DNA of 64,000 nucleotides from Ancylostoma caninum (GCA_037903475.1 JBAJFG010000483.1:62001-126000), one strand, 5' to 3'. Numbered from the stretch's first letter, positions 10,638 to 22,608 are shown. Program-made: numbers and translations. The notes: generated by a model from the letters alone, not told the origin.

Positions 10638-11520
10638 CCTTTCGCCTTCTCTATCTGATTGCTAGGCACTGAGTGGTCCGAAAACATTTGACAAGCTAAT
10701 CACTGGACAAGAGGGAAACGCTCTTGTAACCGGAGCGCTGAAATCATTTAGTTTTCTTCAGTAACAGCAACAACACGAACGTGAACAGACGTTAATAACT
10801 CTCATGGTCCCAGCGGATCTAACAACCCTATGTAAATAATATAAACAGCCTGTGATTGTTTCCATATCCCACATTTTTCATTAAAGAAAAAACTTGCTCT
10901 GAGAGATTAGCCACCTTGAGTAGCGGCACACATTTTTGATCGTGCACCTTCCAGCTTTCAGACATTACGAACATCCGTCTCTACTATGCCCTCGAGACAC
11001 ATATTCTCAACCTCCCTTTCTACCCAGTACTAATACTTTACTATACACCCTGGCCTCCACTCAGATAAGTTCGCGATCGTATTGGAAATGAAATTAGTTG
11101 TTCTTACCGCATCACTATTGAATAGCTGTTAAAGGAAGGCTTATGAAGAAGTTGTTCTCAACTTCCCCTAAAAGAATGGGTACCAAATGATGTTGTGGTA
11201 GACAGCTGACATAAGCGTTTCTCTGTGGGACAAACACCCTACAATTTTAATCCGTTTTGGCCTCTTGCTCAGCTCACCTCTCAGAAGAAGAAGACAGCAA
11301 AATCAACTATTCCACAGTAGTTAACTGAGCTTTTGTTGGGTACTTTTTTCTGCATACTGCGCAAAGCATAATGCTAATGAGTTGCATTACCTAGAAAATT
11401 CCAAGCAGAATCAGGGACATCATGTTCTTTCCACTTTCAGTATTCCACTTAACAATCGCTTAACTTTTGCTCACGGCTACTATTAAGCTCTCATACATAC
11501 TCGTACTGATAGGGAAGTCG
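10638..11520. other. Intergenic, no feature recognised
   Basis: AT-rich, short frames only; nothing that I can support. Confidence 0.5.
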
Positions 11521-11615
11521 TAATAAACACAACGGTAGAAAATGCGGAGAATACCGTCTAATCGAATATTCACATTAGACAGTATTATCCGCATGTTTCT
11601 ACCGTTGTATTTATT
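11521..11615. repeat. Long hairpin, about 41-bp stem and 11-nt loop
   Basis: AATAAACACAACGGTAGAAA onward to CCGTCTAAT pairs with ATTAGACAGTATTATCCGCA onward to CCGTTGTATTTATT. There are about three mismatches or wobbles and one single-base bulge. The size and near-perfect pairing resemble either a minimal foldback MITE or a miRNA-type precursor. Nothing in sequence alone decides between them. Confidence 0.7.
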
Positions 11616-13272
11616 TTCTGGCGTTGAGAGTGGTATTATACACATGAATCACCAGAAGCAGCAACCGTATACTGACTTTTGACCGTCCGCGACATGTTTC
11701 TAGGAACTGGTGCTACGGCCAGTTGATCGAACGTTGTTTACGAACCTGATATACAGGATACATTTCGCGCAAGTACACTCGCGCTCCTATTCTCGGAAAA
11801 TTGAATTCACGTGCAGACGGAGGCTACATATTCGCGCTTCAAGAGAGCAGAAGGTAATCTTTTAATCGGTCTGCTTCTCAGAGGTATCAGCACATCGCTG
11901 GCCTCTTTGCTTTAAGTCCTCTCTCTTATTCAGATATGTCGTACTTGTTGTTTCGTCCGCGTTCACGCAGAGTTTCAAAATTACTACAATAGAGAGGCGA
12001 AAACATTGGAAGCACCTCAAAATTCAAAAATTTTAAAATTTAAGGAAAAATTGTGGATGTGAGTAAGTCTAGGGAAGTATGTATAGTACAATAGCGCATA
12101 TCCTCACTCGTTTCTTCAAGCATTTTACGAGGAAGCCACGTGCACTAGTTGAATCTCATGACTTATGTACATCGAACTGGATACCGTGTTCGCCGTTTTA
12201 CTTGCCATGTGGGATAACATTTGTTCGGTACTCCATTATTCAACACTTGCTTACTTGGGTAACCAAACCGTTTTAGAACACATGAGCAAGCGATGTAACG
12301 ATACATAGCGTGAAATATTACTTGAAAAATGCACAAACAAGGGTTGCTCGCAGCAAATTATGCAAAACTTGCAGGGCTTCTTTTATTGAGTGTGATTCAT
12401 AGAAACTTGGGGTCTCTACTTCGTCTATCTCTTGATGATGCCCATACCACAGCCGGCCAATTTCAAATATCTTTTTCTGTACATCAGTGATACTATCCTA
12501 TAAAAGATTGGCGATGTTTTATTCTTTTTTTATCGACGGTCCCCAGCGCTTGCGCATCTGAAACAACAATCTGGTCGGAGCCCTTAAAAAAGTCAAAAAT
12601 TGACCTTTCTCGGGGAAACGGACCTTTTGCACTCGCTATAATTAGGGGCGGGGCTGCAGACAGGATGAGGAGCGCCGCGATTGGTTAACTGCTAGCAGCT
12701 CGTTAATAAGCGGTCACGCCGCATTGCGAAGAACGCGGCGAAGGAGCAGGATTGGGACTTTCTCGTGATTACCTAACTGGAAAAAGGTTCCGAAAGACGT
12801 TAGGTTAAAGAAGAAAGTCGTGAGTCCCATTGAATTGGTTTCCTTTACTCTCGAGCTCGTCAAATGTCAGAGATATATGTGCATTTTGGTTCGCTAGCAA
12901 AGGTGTGAGATTTACTGCAGTAATGTTGTGCGGCAAGGCGTGGATCACCGATCCATTTTTCTCACCTGCCTTCTCGAATACCTCTTGTTTTGCTGGGTAC
13001 CATTTTTAACGTCTCTCTAATCATTTGTGGAAAAGATTCTGCAGCCTGAAATAAAGGGGCGAACGATCCTACGCTGTTACCGCACAACGCTATAATTAAG
13101 ATGTCACTTTTGCCAGATTTCCGCATTCAACCTTTTCCTTCAGAATCCAACAAAATTAGAAAAATCCCTACTCATCAATGATTATCGCCTTTACCAAAAG
13201 TACTTTGTTCACTCTATCAAAGCCATAACAGTCGCTTATGAGTTTAAACTGAACGTTGTTCTCATTTCTACC
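11616..13272. other. Intergenic upstream of the chemoreceptor pair
   Basis: No exons recognised. A GC-richer patch at about 12640-12760 contains GGGGCGGGGC and GATTGGTT (CCAAT-like), which could be regulatory. No start codon or exon was found close by to link it to. Confidence 0.4.
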
Positions 13273-14608
13273 TTGTATTATAGAACTAGTACGCCTCATT
13301 CGTTTTCCCATTCCAGATACTATCAGTACTATTGCTCTTACGTAGAGCGTTTGGCCGTCAACCTGTCTTACATCTACATAAACAGTTTAATTTTATTGCT
13401 TCAAGTCACAGGTGTCACCTGCAATGGGACCATTATCTACATGTTTTACAGGTGAGTGTGGAAAAGTGTTACAAATATTTTCTATGTAAGTTTGAAGAGC
13501 GTATCTATCCAGAGCCAAACATTTGTACAAGAACGCGGCGTTGAGATTGTTGCTGTTCGTGGCTATCAGCGACCTCATGCATGCTTCCTCAAGTAGGATT
13601 TTTCTACAATCAAACGTGATACCATTGCCTACAGTAGAGTATTTCAGCGCTTCCCTATACCATCTACCTCACTACATTTACCATTACATCCCCTATAGAT
13701 CTCGACCCACATTATATTATGTTCTCAAGCACTCCGCTACCATTTCAGCTCAAACTAAAACTAACATTGACTGCGGCCATAGCACTGCAAAGAACGTTGG
13801 TAAGATCTACATCAGCTCTCCCCCTTCTGCCCTCCTCGAGCATATTTCCAGGCCTTATCTTTGCCCGTACTATATCGTAAACTATCGTCCTCCTTTTATG
13901 CAACAATGTCTCTTTTAATCGGGATTCTACTCGGATGTGTTGATTTATTCCTTGAATTTGCCCTCTCACCTATTATGCGGAGTCCGAACTGCGCTACGAT
14001 GGGTTGTTTTGTTAGCGATCAATTCCTCTATTACTGGGGAATGAGCAACATGGTAAGTTCAAGAAAAATCTTAGGCGGAGAAGGTAGTTATGCTTTTTAG
14101 GTTATTGGTCTCTTCATTATTGTGTTCACAATAACGATTTTGTTCAAATTGCGGTCCATCCAGAACCGTTCGAAATCCCTTCGTACTCGTGCTGAAATAG
14201 AGACCAACCGATTCAGTCAGGTGCGTTGATGATTTCCTTGCAATACATTAAACTCTTCATCAAAATGCTTCTCTCCAGGCTAATCTCACCTCTGCGGGAA
14301 TGCTGCTTTCGTCCCTGTTATTCATCACTGTACCGAGTGTCGGCGTTGGCTTCTTTGAGATGATTGGCTACTCTATTTTTAGGCGCCTCGGTCCATTCTA
14401 CTTAGTTGGACTGTTATGTGCTGGTAGGCATATATGAAAAAGTAGCGTAGCTATGAACTAATTTACTAGAAAATTTATTTGTTCAGGGACCTGCAATGGC
14501 ATTGTTTACGTTATGTTAAATCGAGACATGCGAGGACTCTTCAAAAGCTTCTTCTCAAGCGCATCTGCTTCCTCAACAAATCTCTTTCAATCTAGTGTTA
14601 ATAAGTGA
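13273..14608 (+). CDS. Seven-transmembrane chemoreceptor, copy A, start codon not found
   Basis: Nematode chemosensory GPCR, paralog of the gene at 16991-18317. Exons 2-7 (13513-13592, 13648-13799, 13852-14052, 14101-14220, 14279-14423, 14487-14608) match copy B exactly in length and phase except the last, which is 6 bp shorter. All have good splice sites and no stops. Features include the TM1 segment YIYINSLILLLQVTG, ISDLMHASS in TM2, SPNCATMGCFVSDQF before TM5, and GPFYLVGLLCAGTCNG in TM6-7, ending NRDMRGLFKSF. The first exon ends at 13451 and is open back to 13273, but has no ATG. Where copy B has its ATG region, A reads ATACTATCAGTAC, and its N-terminal alignment carries a 1-bp shift and a TAG in B's frame. 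Either another 5' exon exists or this is a pseudogene. I think of the Srbc family; the assignment is tentative. Confidence 0.75.
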
Positions 14609-14633
14609 TTCCAGTCTTTTTACTAGTTCCGAT

Positions 14634-14639
14634 AATAAA
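14634..14639 (+). terminator. Poly(A) signal AATAAA of chemoreceptor A
   Basis: AATAAA lies 26 bp after the TGA stop of copy A. Confidence 0.65.
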
Positions 14640-14836
14640 AATATCAGATCGGTTGCTTGTCCATCATTACATCATCGGTCCGTTGACCCCTCCGAAGCAT
14701 TTTATAGAATTTTACTAGAAAACTTCTTGTTGTGAAGAACTGAACGTAGAGCAGGTGCTGTGCAAAGGAACAACTTGTATATATACAATTGAACAAAACT
14801 GCAACACGTGTACTTGTGCGATTTTCATATGGTTAA

Positions 14837-15572
14837 AGGCAGCACCCACGGAAAATTCCATCCCAGAGTTTTCAATCTTACCTTAATTTTTAGACAATGA
14901 GGAGCATAGGTGAGAGGCACAATTTTGTTAAAATTCATGAAGGAACAGATTTTAGATGCTTTCATTCGGCTAGATTAAAGAAAAATGTTCAAGTTACATG
15001 GATGAGGCGGAAAGAAAAAAGTCGATAACGCTGCCAACATTTCCACCTTTTCTCGACGCAATTGGATAACAAGGCAGCTTTCTTGTAACAGAAAAGGTGC
15101 AAACAGAAGGAGAATAGAATGCGCACTGTATGGGCATATCGCGGGAGGAATACAAAACCTAATAATGAGTTTTAAAAGAACTAAACAACGTAAAGACGCA
15201 AAATATTTGAGCGAATGGATGTTTGAGTTAAAGAGGAAATTATAAGGAGAGTCGGTGGCATGATAAATGAGACGGAAATAAATAATGGGATCATACCAAT
15301 GGAGGAAAGACTAACATAAAGGCTGATACCTGAAATCATGGCCGAATCAGTTGATAATTGCTATTTTTCGCACTCCAGTGACCATTTTAGAGCTCAATGA
15401 CAGCAAAGAAAACTCGTAAAACTTACTGCCTACAGATCCTGCTGATCCATGTTGTACCTGTTATTGCTCGTGATAGGAAAAGTTCTAGCCGGTGCTTTTA
15501 TTGCAAAATTGACACCACAGGGATCACGATCGGGTTAAGATCTAAGAAAAAAAATTTCCGTGGTTGCTGCCT
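14837..15572. mobile_element. TTAA-flanked TIR element, 736 bp
   Basis: TTAA then AGGCAGCACCCACGGAAAATT at the left; AAATTTCCGTGGTTGCTGCCT then TTAA at the right. A TTAA duplication with these ends suggests piggyBac-like mobilisation. No transposase frame. The same terminal motif recurs at many sites in the window (20.0, 20.4, 24.8, 38.0, 38.3, 42.5, 57.2, 60.9 and 61.5 kb). Confidence 0.8.
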
Positions 15573-15836
15573 TTAACGAGTAGAAGTAGTGAAAGCAGCT
15601 AAAAAACCAGTGGTTGGAATCATTCTGTACCAGAAGAGGTGCATCCATTGTTCATGAGGTTGATGCTTATCCCCTGCCCTTGAGGTGGGTAATGGTTTGA
15701 GCTGAGTTTGTGATGTGCTCCAATCCGCTCTGCTTTCAGCCGCTGCTATCATAAATTATTTTGAAGAGTTCCTCTCTATTTTGAAAATGCGCATCTTTGT
15801 CTTTCCTGCGAAAAAAAAAAACCCCAGCGCATCATT
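15573..15836. other. Intergenic, no feature recognised
   Basis: Short spacer with an A-tract at 15811-15820. Confidence 0.4.
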
Positions 15837-16040
15837 TTAGATGCGACAAGTGCTGCGATATTTTTCTTGATCTCAAATTGTCTCTATTTGCTGCAGAAAC
15901 AGTAGTGAACTCCTTGGTGGACGCAGTCACTGACATCATGTTAGATGCGACAAGTGCTGCGATATTTTTCTTGATCTCAAATTGTCTCTATTTGCTGCAG
16001 AAACAGTAGTGAACTCCTTGGTGGACGCAGTCACTGACAT
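15837..16040. repeat. Perfect 100-bp direct duplication, period 104
   Basis: TTAGATGCGACAAGTGCTGC through GACGCAGTCACTGACAT occurs at 15837-15936 and again at 15941-16040, with a 4-bp CATG spacer. I see no differences between the copies, so the event is recent or an assembly artefact. The overlapping open frames are not recognised as genes. Confidence 0.9.
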
Positions 16041-16990
16041 TTCAAAACAATGTCTATCGAATTGTTCATATATTATCAGAGTCGTATTAATTCACATACC
16101 GATAAATGTCACGCTTTCCTCTGTGAAGCTTCAGTATGGGTGGTCCATTTCTATTTTGATTTTTTTTTTCAATTTTTTCAAGTTCAATTTGGATTTTTCT
16201 TTATTCTGTCCCCTTTCGACTTCACCTGGTACTGTGAACAAAGCTGAATACCCACATGGTCGCTACTGCGAATGCGGTACTTTTCCTCGTTTGCTTTCTC
16301 CTCAACAAGACAATAAATCCTCTGGAACCGTACAAACAAAGATTCAGAATTTTTTAATGAGAAACCTAGCTAAAAGACCAAATATCCACTTTTGTGGTAA
16401 CAACAGTCGTCTGTTGTCTTAGTAACTACTACAACATAACATACCACATGGTTTAAAGAATTTTATGCTTTTGGATTGGAAGAGCTTCCAATGTGGTGTG
16501 GCGGCTTTCTTTTCATTACATCCACGCGCCATATTATTCGCTCCACATCCAATTCGGAAGTATCTCCAGTAATCGAGATTTTTGGGTTAGCGCTGGGATT
16601 GGGCTTACGAATTCTTCTACCTTTATAGGAAATTTACCTGCAACTGTTTCACGAGATTGAAACTACTCGTATTGTTTTTGTGACTGTTCAGCAAGAAGCA
16701 AGTAAAAGAATCATATCACTGGTTTTCCGTTTTAGAGTTTCTAGCTAGCATGGAAACGTACTTGCCGGGGTAGGAGGTGGTATTAAAATGTTGTTAGAGA
16801 GGTTCTGAACTCATGTGGTGCATAAGAGAACGAATAAAAAATTATATAGTTAGAGAAAGACTCTTGATCCCAAAGAAATCACACCACCTTCCCTAAGTTA
16901 CAACACTAGCAATCTCTCCGTATGAGAGATTTCGAAAAATCATCCGTGAATATATGTCTCTTTTCTAATATGTAGATCTTTTTTAAATGA
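16041..16990. other. Upstream region of chemoreceptor B
   Basis: No exon recognised. The 146-codon frame 15982-16422 starts inside the duplication and has no known domain. Confidence 0.45.
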
Positions 16991-18317
16991 ATGCCACAGT
17001 ACCAGATTCCCGCTTCCCCACTTGACACAGCTGGATTTGTCGCTCTTACGAAGGGCCCTTTCATCGCCACCCTGACTTACATCTACATAAACTGTTCAAT
17101 TTTGCTACTTCAATTTAGTGGCATTATCTGCAATGGGACCATCATGTACATGTTCCACAAGTGAGTTCTGAAACAGTTTCAACTATGCACTCACGATGAA
17201 TCTGTTAATTTAGGGGCAAGCACTTGAAAAAGAATGCTGCGCTGCGATTGCTGTTGTTCGTAGCTATCAGCGACTTCCTGTATGCTTCCTCATGTATGTG
17301 ACATTCTGAAACAATAATGGCCTTGGCACGTTGTTCATCCGTGCATTTCAGCGCTTCCCTATAGTATCTACCTTACTGCATTTACCATTACTCCTCCTAT
17401 AAACCTCAGTCCACATTATATTATGTTCTCCAGCATTCCTTTAACACTTCAGCTCAAGCTTAAACTCACTCTAACTGTAGCTATAGCGTTGCAAAGGACA
17501 TTGGTGAGGTACCCTTCGATTCGTAGTTCATTCTAAACTATGTGGATATATTCAGGCTTTATTTTTCCCTTTACTTTACCGCAAACACTGCTCTTCATCT
17601 TTTGCAATAGCGTTTCTATTCTTTGGTATATCACTTGGATGTATTGATCTCTACCTGGAATTCGCTCTCTCACCTGTTGTGGAGAGTCCAAACTGCGCTA
17701 CGATTGTGTGTTTTGTCAGCGATCGGTTCCGCTATTACTGGGGAACAAGCAACATGGTAAGTCGCATGAGAGATATCATGAAAAGTAGTGAATATCCTTT
17801 TTCAGGTCTTTGGTTTATTCATAATTGTGTTCACAGTGATGATTTTGTTCAAGCTACGATTCATGGAGAACCGTTCAGGGCTAGTACATGCTCGCGCTAG
17901 AAAAGAGGCGAACCGACTCCATCAGGTAGTTTAAGAATTTTCTCACGAGTTTTCATCGAAGAAATACTTCTCTAAGGCTAATCGCACTTCCGCGGGCATG
18001 CTGCTTTCTTCTCTGCTTTTCATCATAATTCCAAGTGTGGCTGTTGGATTGGTTGAAATGATCGGCTATCCTATTTCTAGACAACTCGGTCCATTTTACA
18101 CATTTGGACTGATATGTGCCGGTGAGTAATTTATAGGAGTAAAAGGCTGGGATGATGTTTAACCTGAAGACTAGGTTATTTTTGTTCAGGAGCCTGCAAT
18201 GGCATAGTTTATGTTGTGCTAAATCGAGATATGAGAGAGCTCTTCAAAAGTTTTTTCATAGTCAAATCTCCCACTTCAACTTATATATTCCAATCCAGGT
18301 CAAGTGCAAATAAGTGA
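16991..18317 (+). CDS. Seven-transmembrane chemoreceptor, copy B, intact (331 aa)
   Basis: Seven exons join in phase: 16991-17160, 17214-17293, 17352-17503, 17556-17756, 17806-17925, 17977-18121, 18190-18317, for 332 codons including TGA. All introns are GT-AG and 48-68 bp. The start MPQYQIPASPLD was chosen because it is the in-frame ATG of the exon that carries TM1. Seven hydrophobic segments: YIYINCSILLLQFSGI (TM1), LRLLLFVAISDFLYAS (TM2), the LKLKLTLTVAIALQR region (TM3), FAIAFLFFGISLGCIDLYL (TM4), VFGLFIIVFTVMILF (TM5), GMLLSSLLFIIIPSVAVGLV (TM6) and PFYTFGLICAGACNGIVYVV (TM7), then a basic C-tail NRDMRELFKSF. It is a nematode chemoreceptor, probably displayed on sensory cilia and coupled to G proteins. 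Closest family by memory is Srbc (tentative). Tandem with copy A, 2.4 kb upstream. Confidence 0.9.
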
Positions 18318-18343
18318 TCCGAGTTACTCTGATTAGGCTGCTG

Positions 18344-18349
18344 AATAAA
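18344..18349 (+). terminator. Poly(A) signal AATAAA of chemoreceptor B
   Basis: AATAAA lies 27 bp after the TGA stop of copy B. Confidence 0.65.
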
Positions 18350-18470
18350 GATGTCACAAAAGTTTTACTTCTCTCGATTCTATCACAGTCGAGAAGCGAT
18401 ATAAACACTCCAACTTATTGTTCAGAACTGATCCCTGTCTGAGCCTCATTTTCCATTCTTCTTTGGTAGG

Positions 18471-18739
18471 TAAGCTGATGAAGACCCGATTTCACATCTT
18501 ATCGGCTACTTTTCGAGCTTAAGCTCGTCTTCAGGCCAACTGACACTAAACAACAGAAGCCTAAGCTACAGTCGCTCCGACCTGATCTACCGCTCCTACT
18601 GACGACGAAGTTGACTGCAGCTGCAATTTCGGAGCGACTGTAGCCTTGGCTTCTGTTGTCTACTGTCAGTTGGCCTGAAGACGAGCTTAAGCTCGAAACG
18701 TAGCCGATAAAACGTGAAATCGAATCTTCATCAGCTTAC
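18471..18739. mobile_element. Foldback MITE with about 110-bp arms
   Basis: TAAGCTGATGAAGACCCGAT at the left end is inverted as ATCGAATCTTCATCAGCTTA at the right. The whole arm, including GAGCTTAAGCTCGTCTTCAG, GCCAACTGACA and CAGTCGCTCCGA, is mirrored with few mismatches. The spacer is about 50 bp. Flanks differ and no clear target duplication was seen. Confidence 0.85.
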
Positions 18740-20000
18740 TCCAAATTATTGTTTTAGAAAAGTAATGATCCTGGAACGGCTACCGTTGAGTTGGTTACCC
18801 AACCAAAAATCAGAAGGGCAGATGCTTTTGTATTATTCTACAGAGAAACTTAGATGTGAGAAGTCAAATGGAGGAGAATCTTGCAAAGATATATTGTTGC
18901 TGTATGATATCCTTATATCATTCCAAATCATTATATTGATTAATATTATCCGCCTGATCGTCCGGCTAACGACGGACTCTCAGGCTTCTTATGGGCTCGC
19001 TTCGCTCTGCTTGCATTCGTGTATATGCTCCTCCCTACTGATGTCCGGCGCACCACTCTCACTGATGTGGACCATCCAGTGACATCCTTTTCTTTGCTGA
19101 GCGCCGGCGCACCTCTCTAGCAGTTATGGACCCATAGGCGACGTACCCCTGCTACTGGAGGCCAGAGCATCGCTTCCGTAGCAGTAGCCTCTTCCTTATT
19201 ATTTCTCCAACGCCCGTGCCGGCGCTACCCTCATCCGTTCTATGCCTCGTCCGTCTGGCTAGTCCTCTTCCCTCTAACGGCATCGTACCACTTCTCCCCT
19301 TTTATACGGTCTCGTAATCACAGGCCAATATTACTCTTTTCAATTGGGATGTAAACAACTTTCGGTCATTAGAAGAACTTAACATGTCTGAACATGACAA
19401 AAGTGTCCCGAAACCCCTGTAACTCAAGGTAAAATACCAAAATTTACCATATTTTTGTACATAATTCGACGCGCTGAACAAGGTGGATTAGTTATTTTCC
19501 GTTTGATAGCTGGTTCTCGTGCACACATACAAGAACTGCCAATTAAGAATAAGAAAGATAATCATTCCAAAACAACGTTTTTCCTTCTCCTTCTCTCCAA
19601 TTGCATTTACCGAAGGAATGTACCACATCTGCCTCATGTGGACGTGTTCCTATTGTTGAGCGGGATACCAGCGGTACTAAAAGAATGAGAAGACGCAAGT
19701 TTATATCCCCTGCACCTTTCATTATGACTTAGTGGAGATGTCCGCATACGTGTATACGTTGTTCGAAACTACCGTTTCGAGACGCGATTAATGTATTGGC
19801 ATTCAAGCGAATATTTTCGAATTCGAATAATTCGAAAAGCTGAAGTGTCCGATTAGACGGATATTCTGGATATTTGATAGGCTTAAATTTATGGAATGAG
19901 ATGGAGCTTCTAAAAACGATAAGTAAGAATCTTCGAAGACACGACATACAATGGGCCACTGAGGCGCTAGATCAAGGCTGCTCGCCAATAAGGCGCTGAT
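18740..20000. other. Intergenic, minor duplications only
   Basis: A degenerate short duplication (CCGGCGCACCACTCTC and CCGGCGCACCTCTCT contexts) sits at about 19040-19150, and AT-rich GAATTCGAATAATTCGAA at about 19817-19835. No exons were recognised; the 122-codon frame from 18714 starts inside the foldback. Confidence 0.4.
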
Positions 20001-20431
20001 TTGAAGGCAGCACTCATGGAAATTCTTGGGTGAAAGATTTCCCGGTATATCGGTGTTTTTAGGAACGATGAACCCATTGACAACCATGAAGTAGCGTGAA
20101 ACACGCGAAAAACACAGAAAATGATGGCGGTACGTATTTCATGTGTGTCCACGGCGCGAACGATTCCGTGATGGGTCCCGCCACGTAACCCTGCAAATGG
20201 TACGAATTTTATAAACACGCCCCGGCTGGACCACATGCGCACACCCTATCAACGGCGTTTGTTGGCGCGATGGAACCCTAATATCCAGAGCAGCAGATGT
20301 GTCCACGGCATTATCTTCGCAGGTAGGCGGCCATTCAAGGTGTTCAACTTACTGTTGCGATTGTCCAGCGGCCGGTTACATGGTAAGCGACCCATTTTAG
20401 AAGTGAGAATTTCCGTGAGTGCTGCCTTTAA
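20001..20431. mobile_element. Probable TTAA-family TIR element, 430 bp
   Basis: Left TTGAAGGCAGCACTCATGGAA, right TTTCCGTGAGTGCTGCCTTTAAA: the same AGGCAGCAC terminal motif as the element at 14837-15572, in inverted order. The left flank is TTGA, not TTAA, so one end may have mutated. Confidence 0.6.
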
Positions 20432-21392
20432 AGTGCATATGACTTTCATTTCTGGTTTCCCGCCATAAGACACCCTGTGCTGGGATTACATTAGTATTAC
20501 ATCACCCCCCCCCCCCCTTCAGAAGTCGATTCCCTCTCAATCGCTGAAGCACTATTTGCCGTTTACATCCTAGGGGCTTTCTTCCGGATCATCTCAGGTA
20601 GTGCTTCGGGTACTCCCGTATAGAAACAAAAATTTTCACGTACAAATACACAGATAATGTAACATTTACTGCCACACACGGCGCATTGCTATCTTCTCTT
20701 TCTTGACGTCCGTTCGCGACGTCTTCCAGAGGCACGCCTTTCGTAGAGCTCTCGGGGATTCTGCCTCTGCCTCAACATGGTGTCTCTTACTCCTTTCTTG
20801 TCACTTGTCGCAAAATTTGCGTGGAACAACCGTCCCTTGCAGTCGTGCTGAGTGGATCAAATGGATCAAAAAATTGGTGGCAAATTGGCTACGTGTTAGA
20901 ATTGACTGCACCCTGCCGGATTAATTACACAGTGTTTAACTGCATATCAACTTGGCTATGTGACAGCGAAAATTTAAGAGATTTCTGAGGCGTCCTTATC
21001 GCTAATGCGATGCTTTTTGCTGGCCTTGCTACTTAGTATATGCTTCTTTCACATTCGCTAATTTTCTATGAGTTGGATCGAAATAGTACTGATTGAAACC
21101 GTTTAGCGTTCATACTATGTAACTCAGCAACAATTAGGAACGACTCCTCATCTTGCGACTACGAAACTCAACTGCATTCGTCCTGCATTTAGAATGAGTG
21201 CAAAAATAGGCGAACTGTAACCGCACAATATATCAATATATTCTCGGAATCTCGGAACTTAATTTGTGAAATTGGTTCGGACAATCAATGTAAGGCATGG
21301 AGTGTGATTTCATCTATTGGAAATGGCACAGTTTCTGAAGACTAGCCAAGAATGTGGATGCATGGCTGGGTTCTTGAGAAGATACATATGTA
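20432..21392. other. Intergenic with a 13-C tract
   Basis: Poly-C run at 20505-20517. No gene recognised. Confidence 0.4.
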
Positions 21393-22608
21393 CAGTCGGG
21401 TCCGGCAGCCACTGCAAATGGGCGCCGGCAGGCGCCTGCCGCCGCCACCCTCCGGCGCCCAGGTATTAATGAGCTATAAATCACTCGAACTTGGGAGAAA
21501 GCGAAGAAAAATGCAATTTTAGTCCATAGTAGACAGAGTGCAGTGGATATGTTAAGGCTATAAAGCAGGGAACCATTTTCACAACTTTCATGTTTTTTCA
21601 TTTTTGTGATTTTCATGGGGAAAAATTTCTGAATACACAATATGCGAAGCCAACTTTTCCATTTCCTGCAATAGTACGCTGCATTGCGAATACAAAAATG
21701 GCCGTTATTCTTCTATAGATGGACACAGTACTTCAGTTATCCCATCTGAATAATAAAGCTCATCCAATTCGGGATCCTCAGAAATAATGAAATCCGTATA
21801 AATTGTTCCATATCCATTGCGAAGAGTTCTACCGCTGTCATTTATCTTTTGTGGAATCTGCAGTCCTTTACGGCGGAGTTACTCTCTCCCGGTCTCCCTC
21901 AACTTTGAAAAGTGGTTTTTCACTATTACTTACACTAGTACTATCACTTACACTTACACTTATCGTAGTTTATCTTCGAAATTTATGCAAAACGTTGCCG
22001 GATGCCTTCCTGGACTACCCGAAGGAGATCACGGGGGACGTTCCAAGCAGTGAACCCCAAACACTGCGATACTTAACTCTGGATCTCCAACGGAGTGGAA
22101 CCAGCGATAGGGACAGATTGCAATCTGCCGCTCAAACCACTGAGCCATCCGGGCTACTTTTTATACTGGTGTTTGTTAGATTACTGCAGCAGCCGTAGGC
22201 AGCATACTATATGTATTTGCAAAAGGAGGGTAGAGGGCAGGATCCGATCTCCTGACCGCCCCAAGGTCGATCAGTCGCTCAACCCACTGAGCTATGCGCG
22301 CTCGCGATGCAATATACAAATAGTGTCCAATCTTACTCACACTTACACTTATCGTAGTTTATCTTAGAAATTTAGGTGAAAAGGGAGTTGGCTGGGGCCA
22401 CTCCTATGAAGCCTAAGCCTAAGGCTTAAACCCATTCTCAAGCATAGGGTTAGGCTTATCTACCATGTCTACTATGGACTAAAATTGTATTTTTCTTCGC
22501 TTTCTCCCAAGCTCGAGTGATTTATAGCTCATTAATACCGGGACGCCGGAGGGTGGCGGCGGCCGGCGCCCGCCGGCGCCCATTTGCAGTGGCTGCCGGA
22601 CCGGACTG
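21393..22608 (-). mobile_element. TIR element carrying tRNA-like modules, copy 2, complete (1216 bp)
   Basis: Flanked by TA (21391-21392, 22609-22610). Left end CAGTCGGGTCCGGCAGCCAC; right end GTGGCTGCCGGACCGGACTG. The TIRs run about 150 bp, through the GC-rich GGGCGCCGG blocks, ATTAATGAGCTATAAATCAC and AATTTTAGTCCATAGTAGAC. Inside, inverted relative to copies 1 and 4, are the two tRNA-like modules (about 22081-22155 and 22227-22301) and a GTAAGTGTAAGTAATAG-type repeat tract. No transposase was recognised, so it is non-autonomous. Confidence 0.9.

Noticed and set aside
15797..16422. Third chemoreceptor or other gene over the tandem duplication
   Set aside because: Frames depend on the duplication; no transmembrane pattern matching copies A and B and no splice sites in phase.
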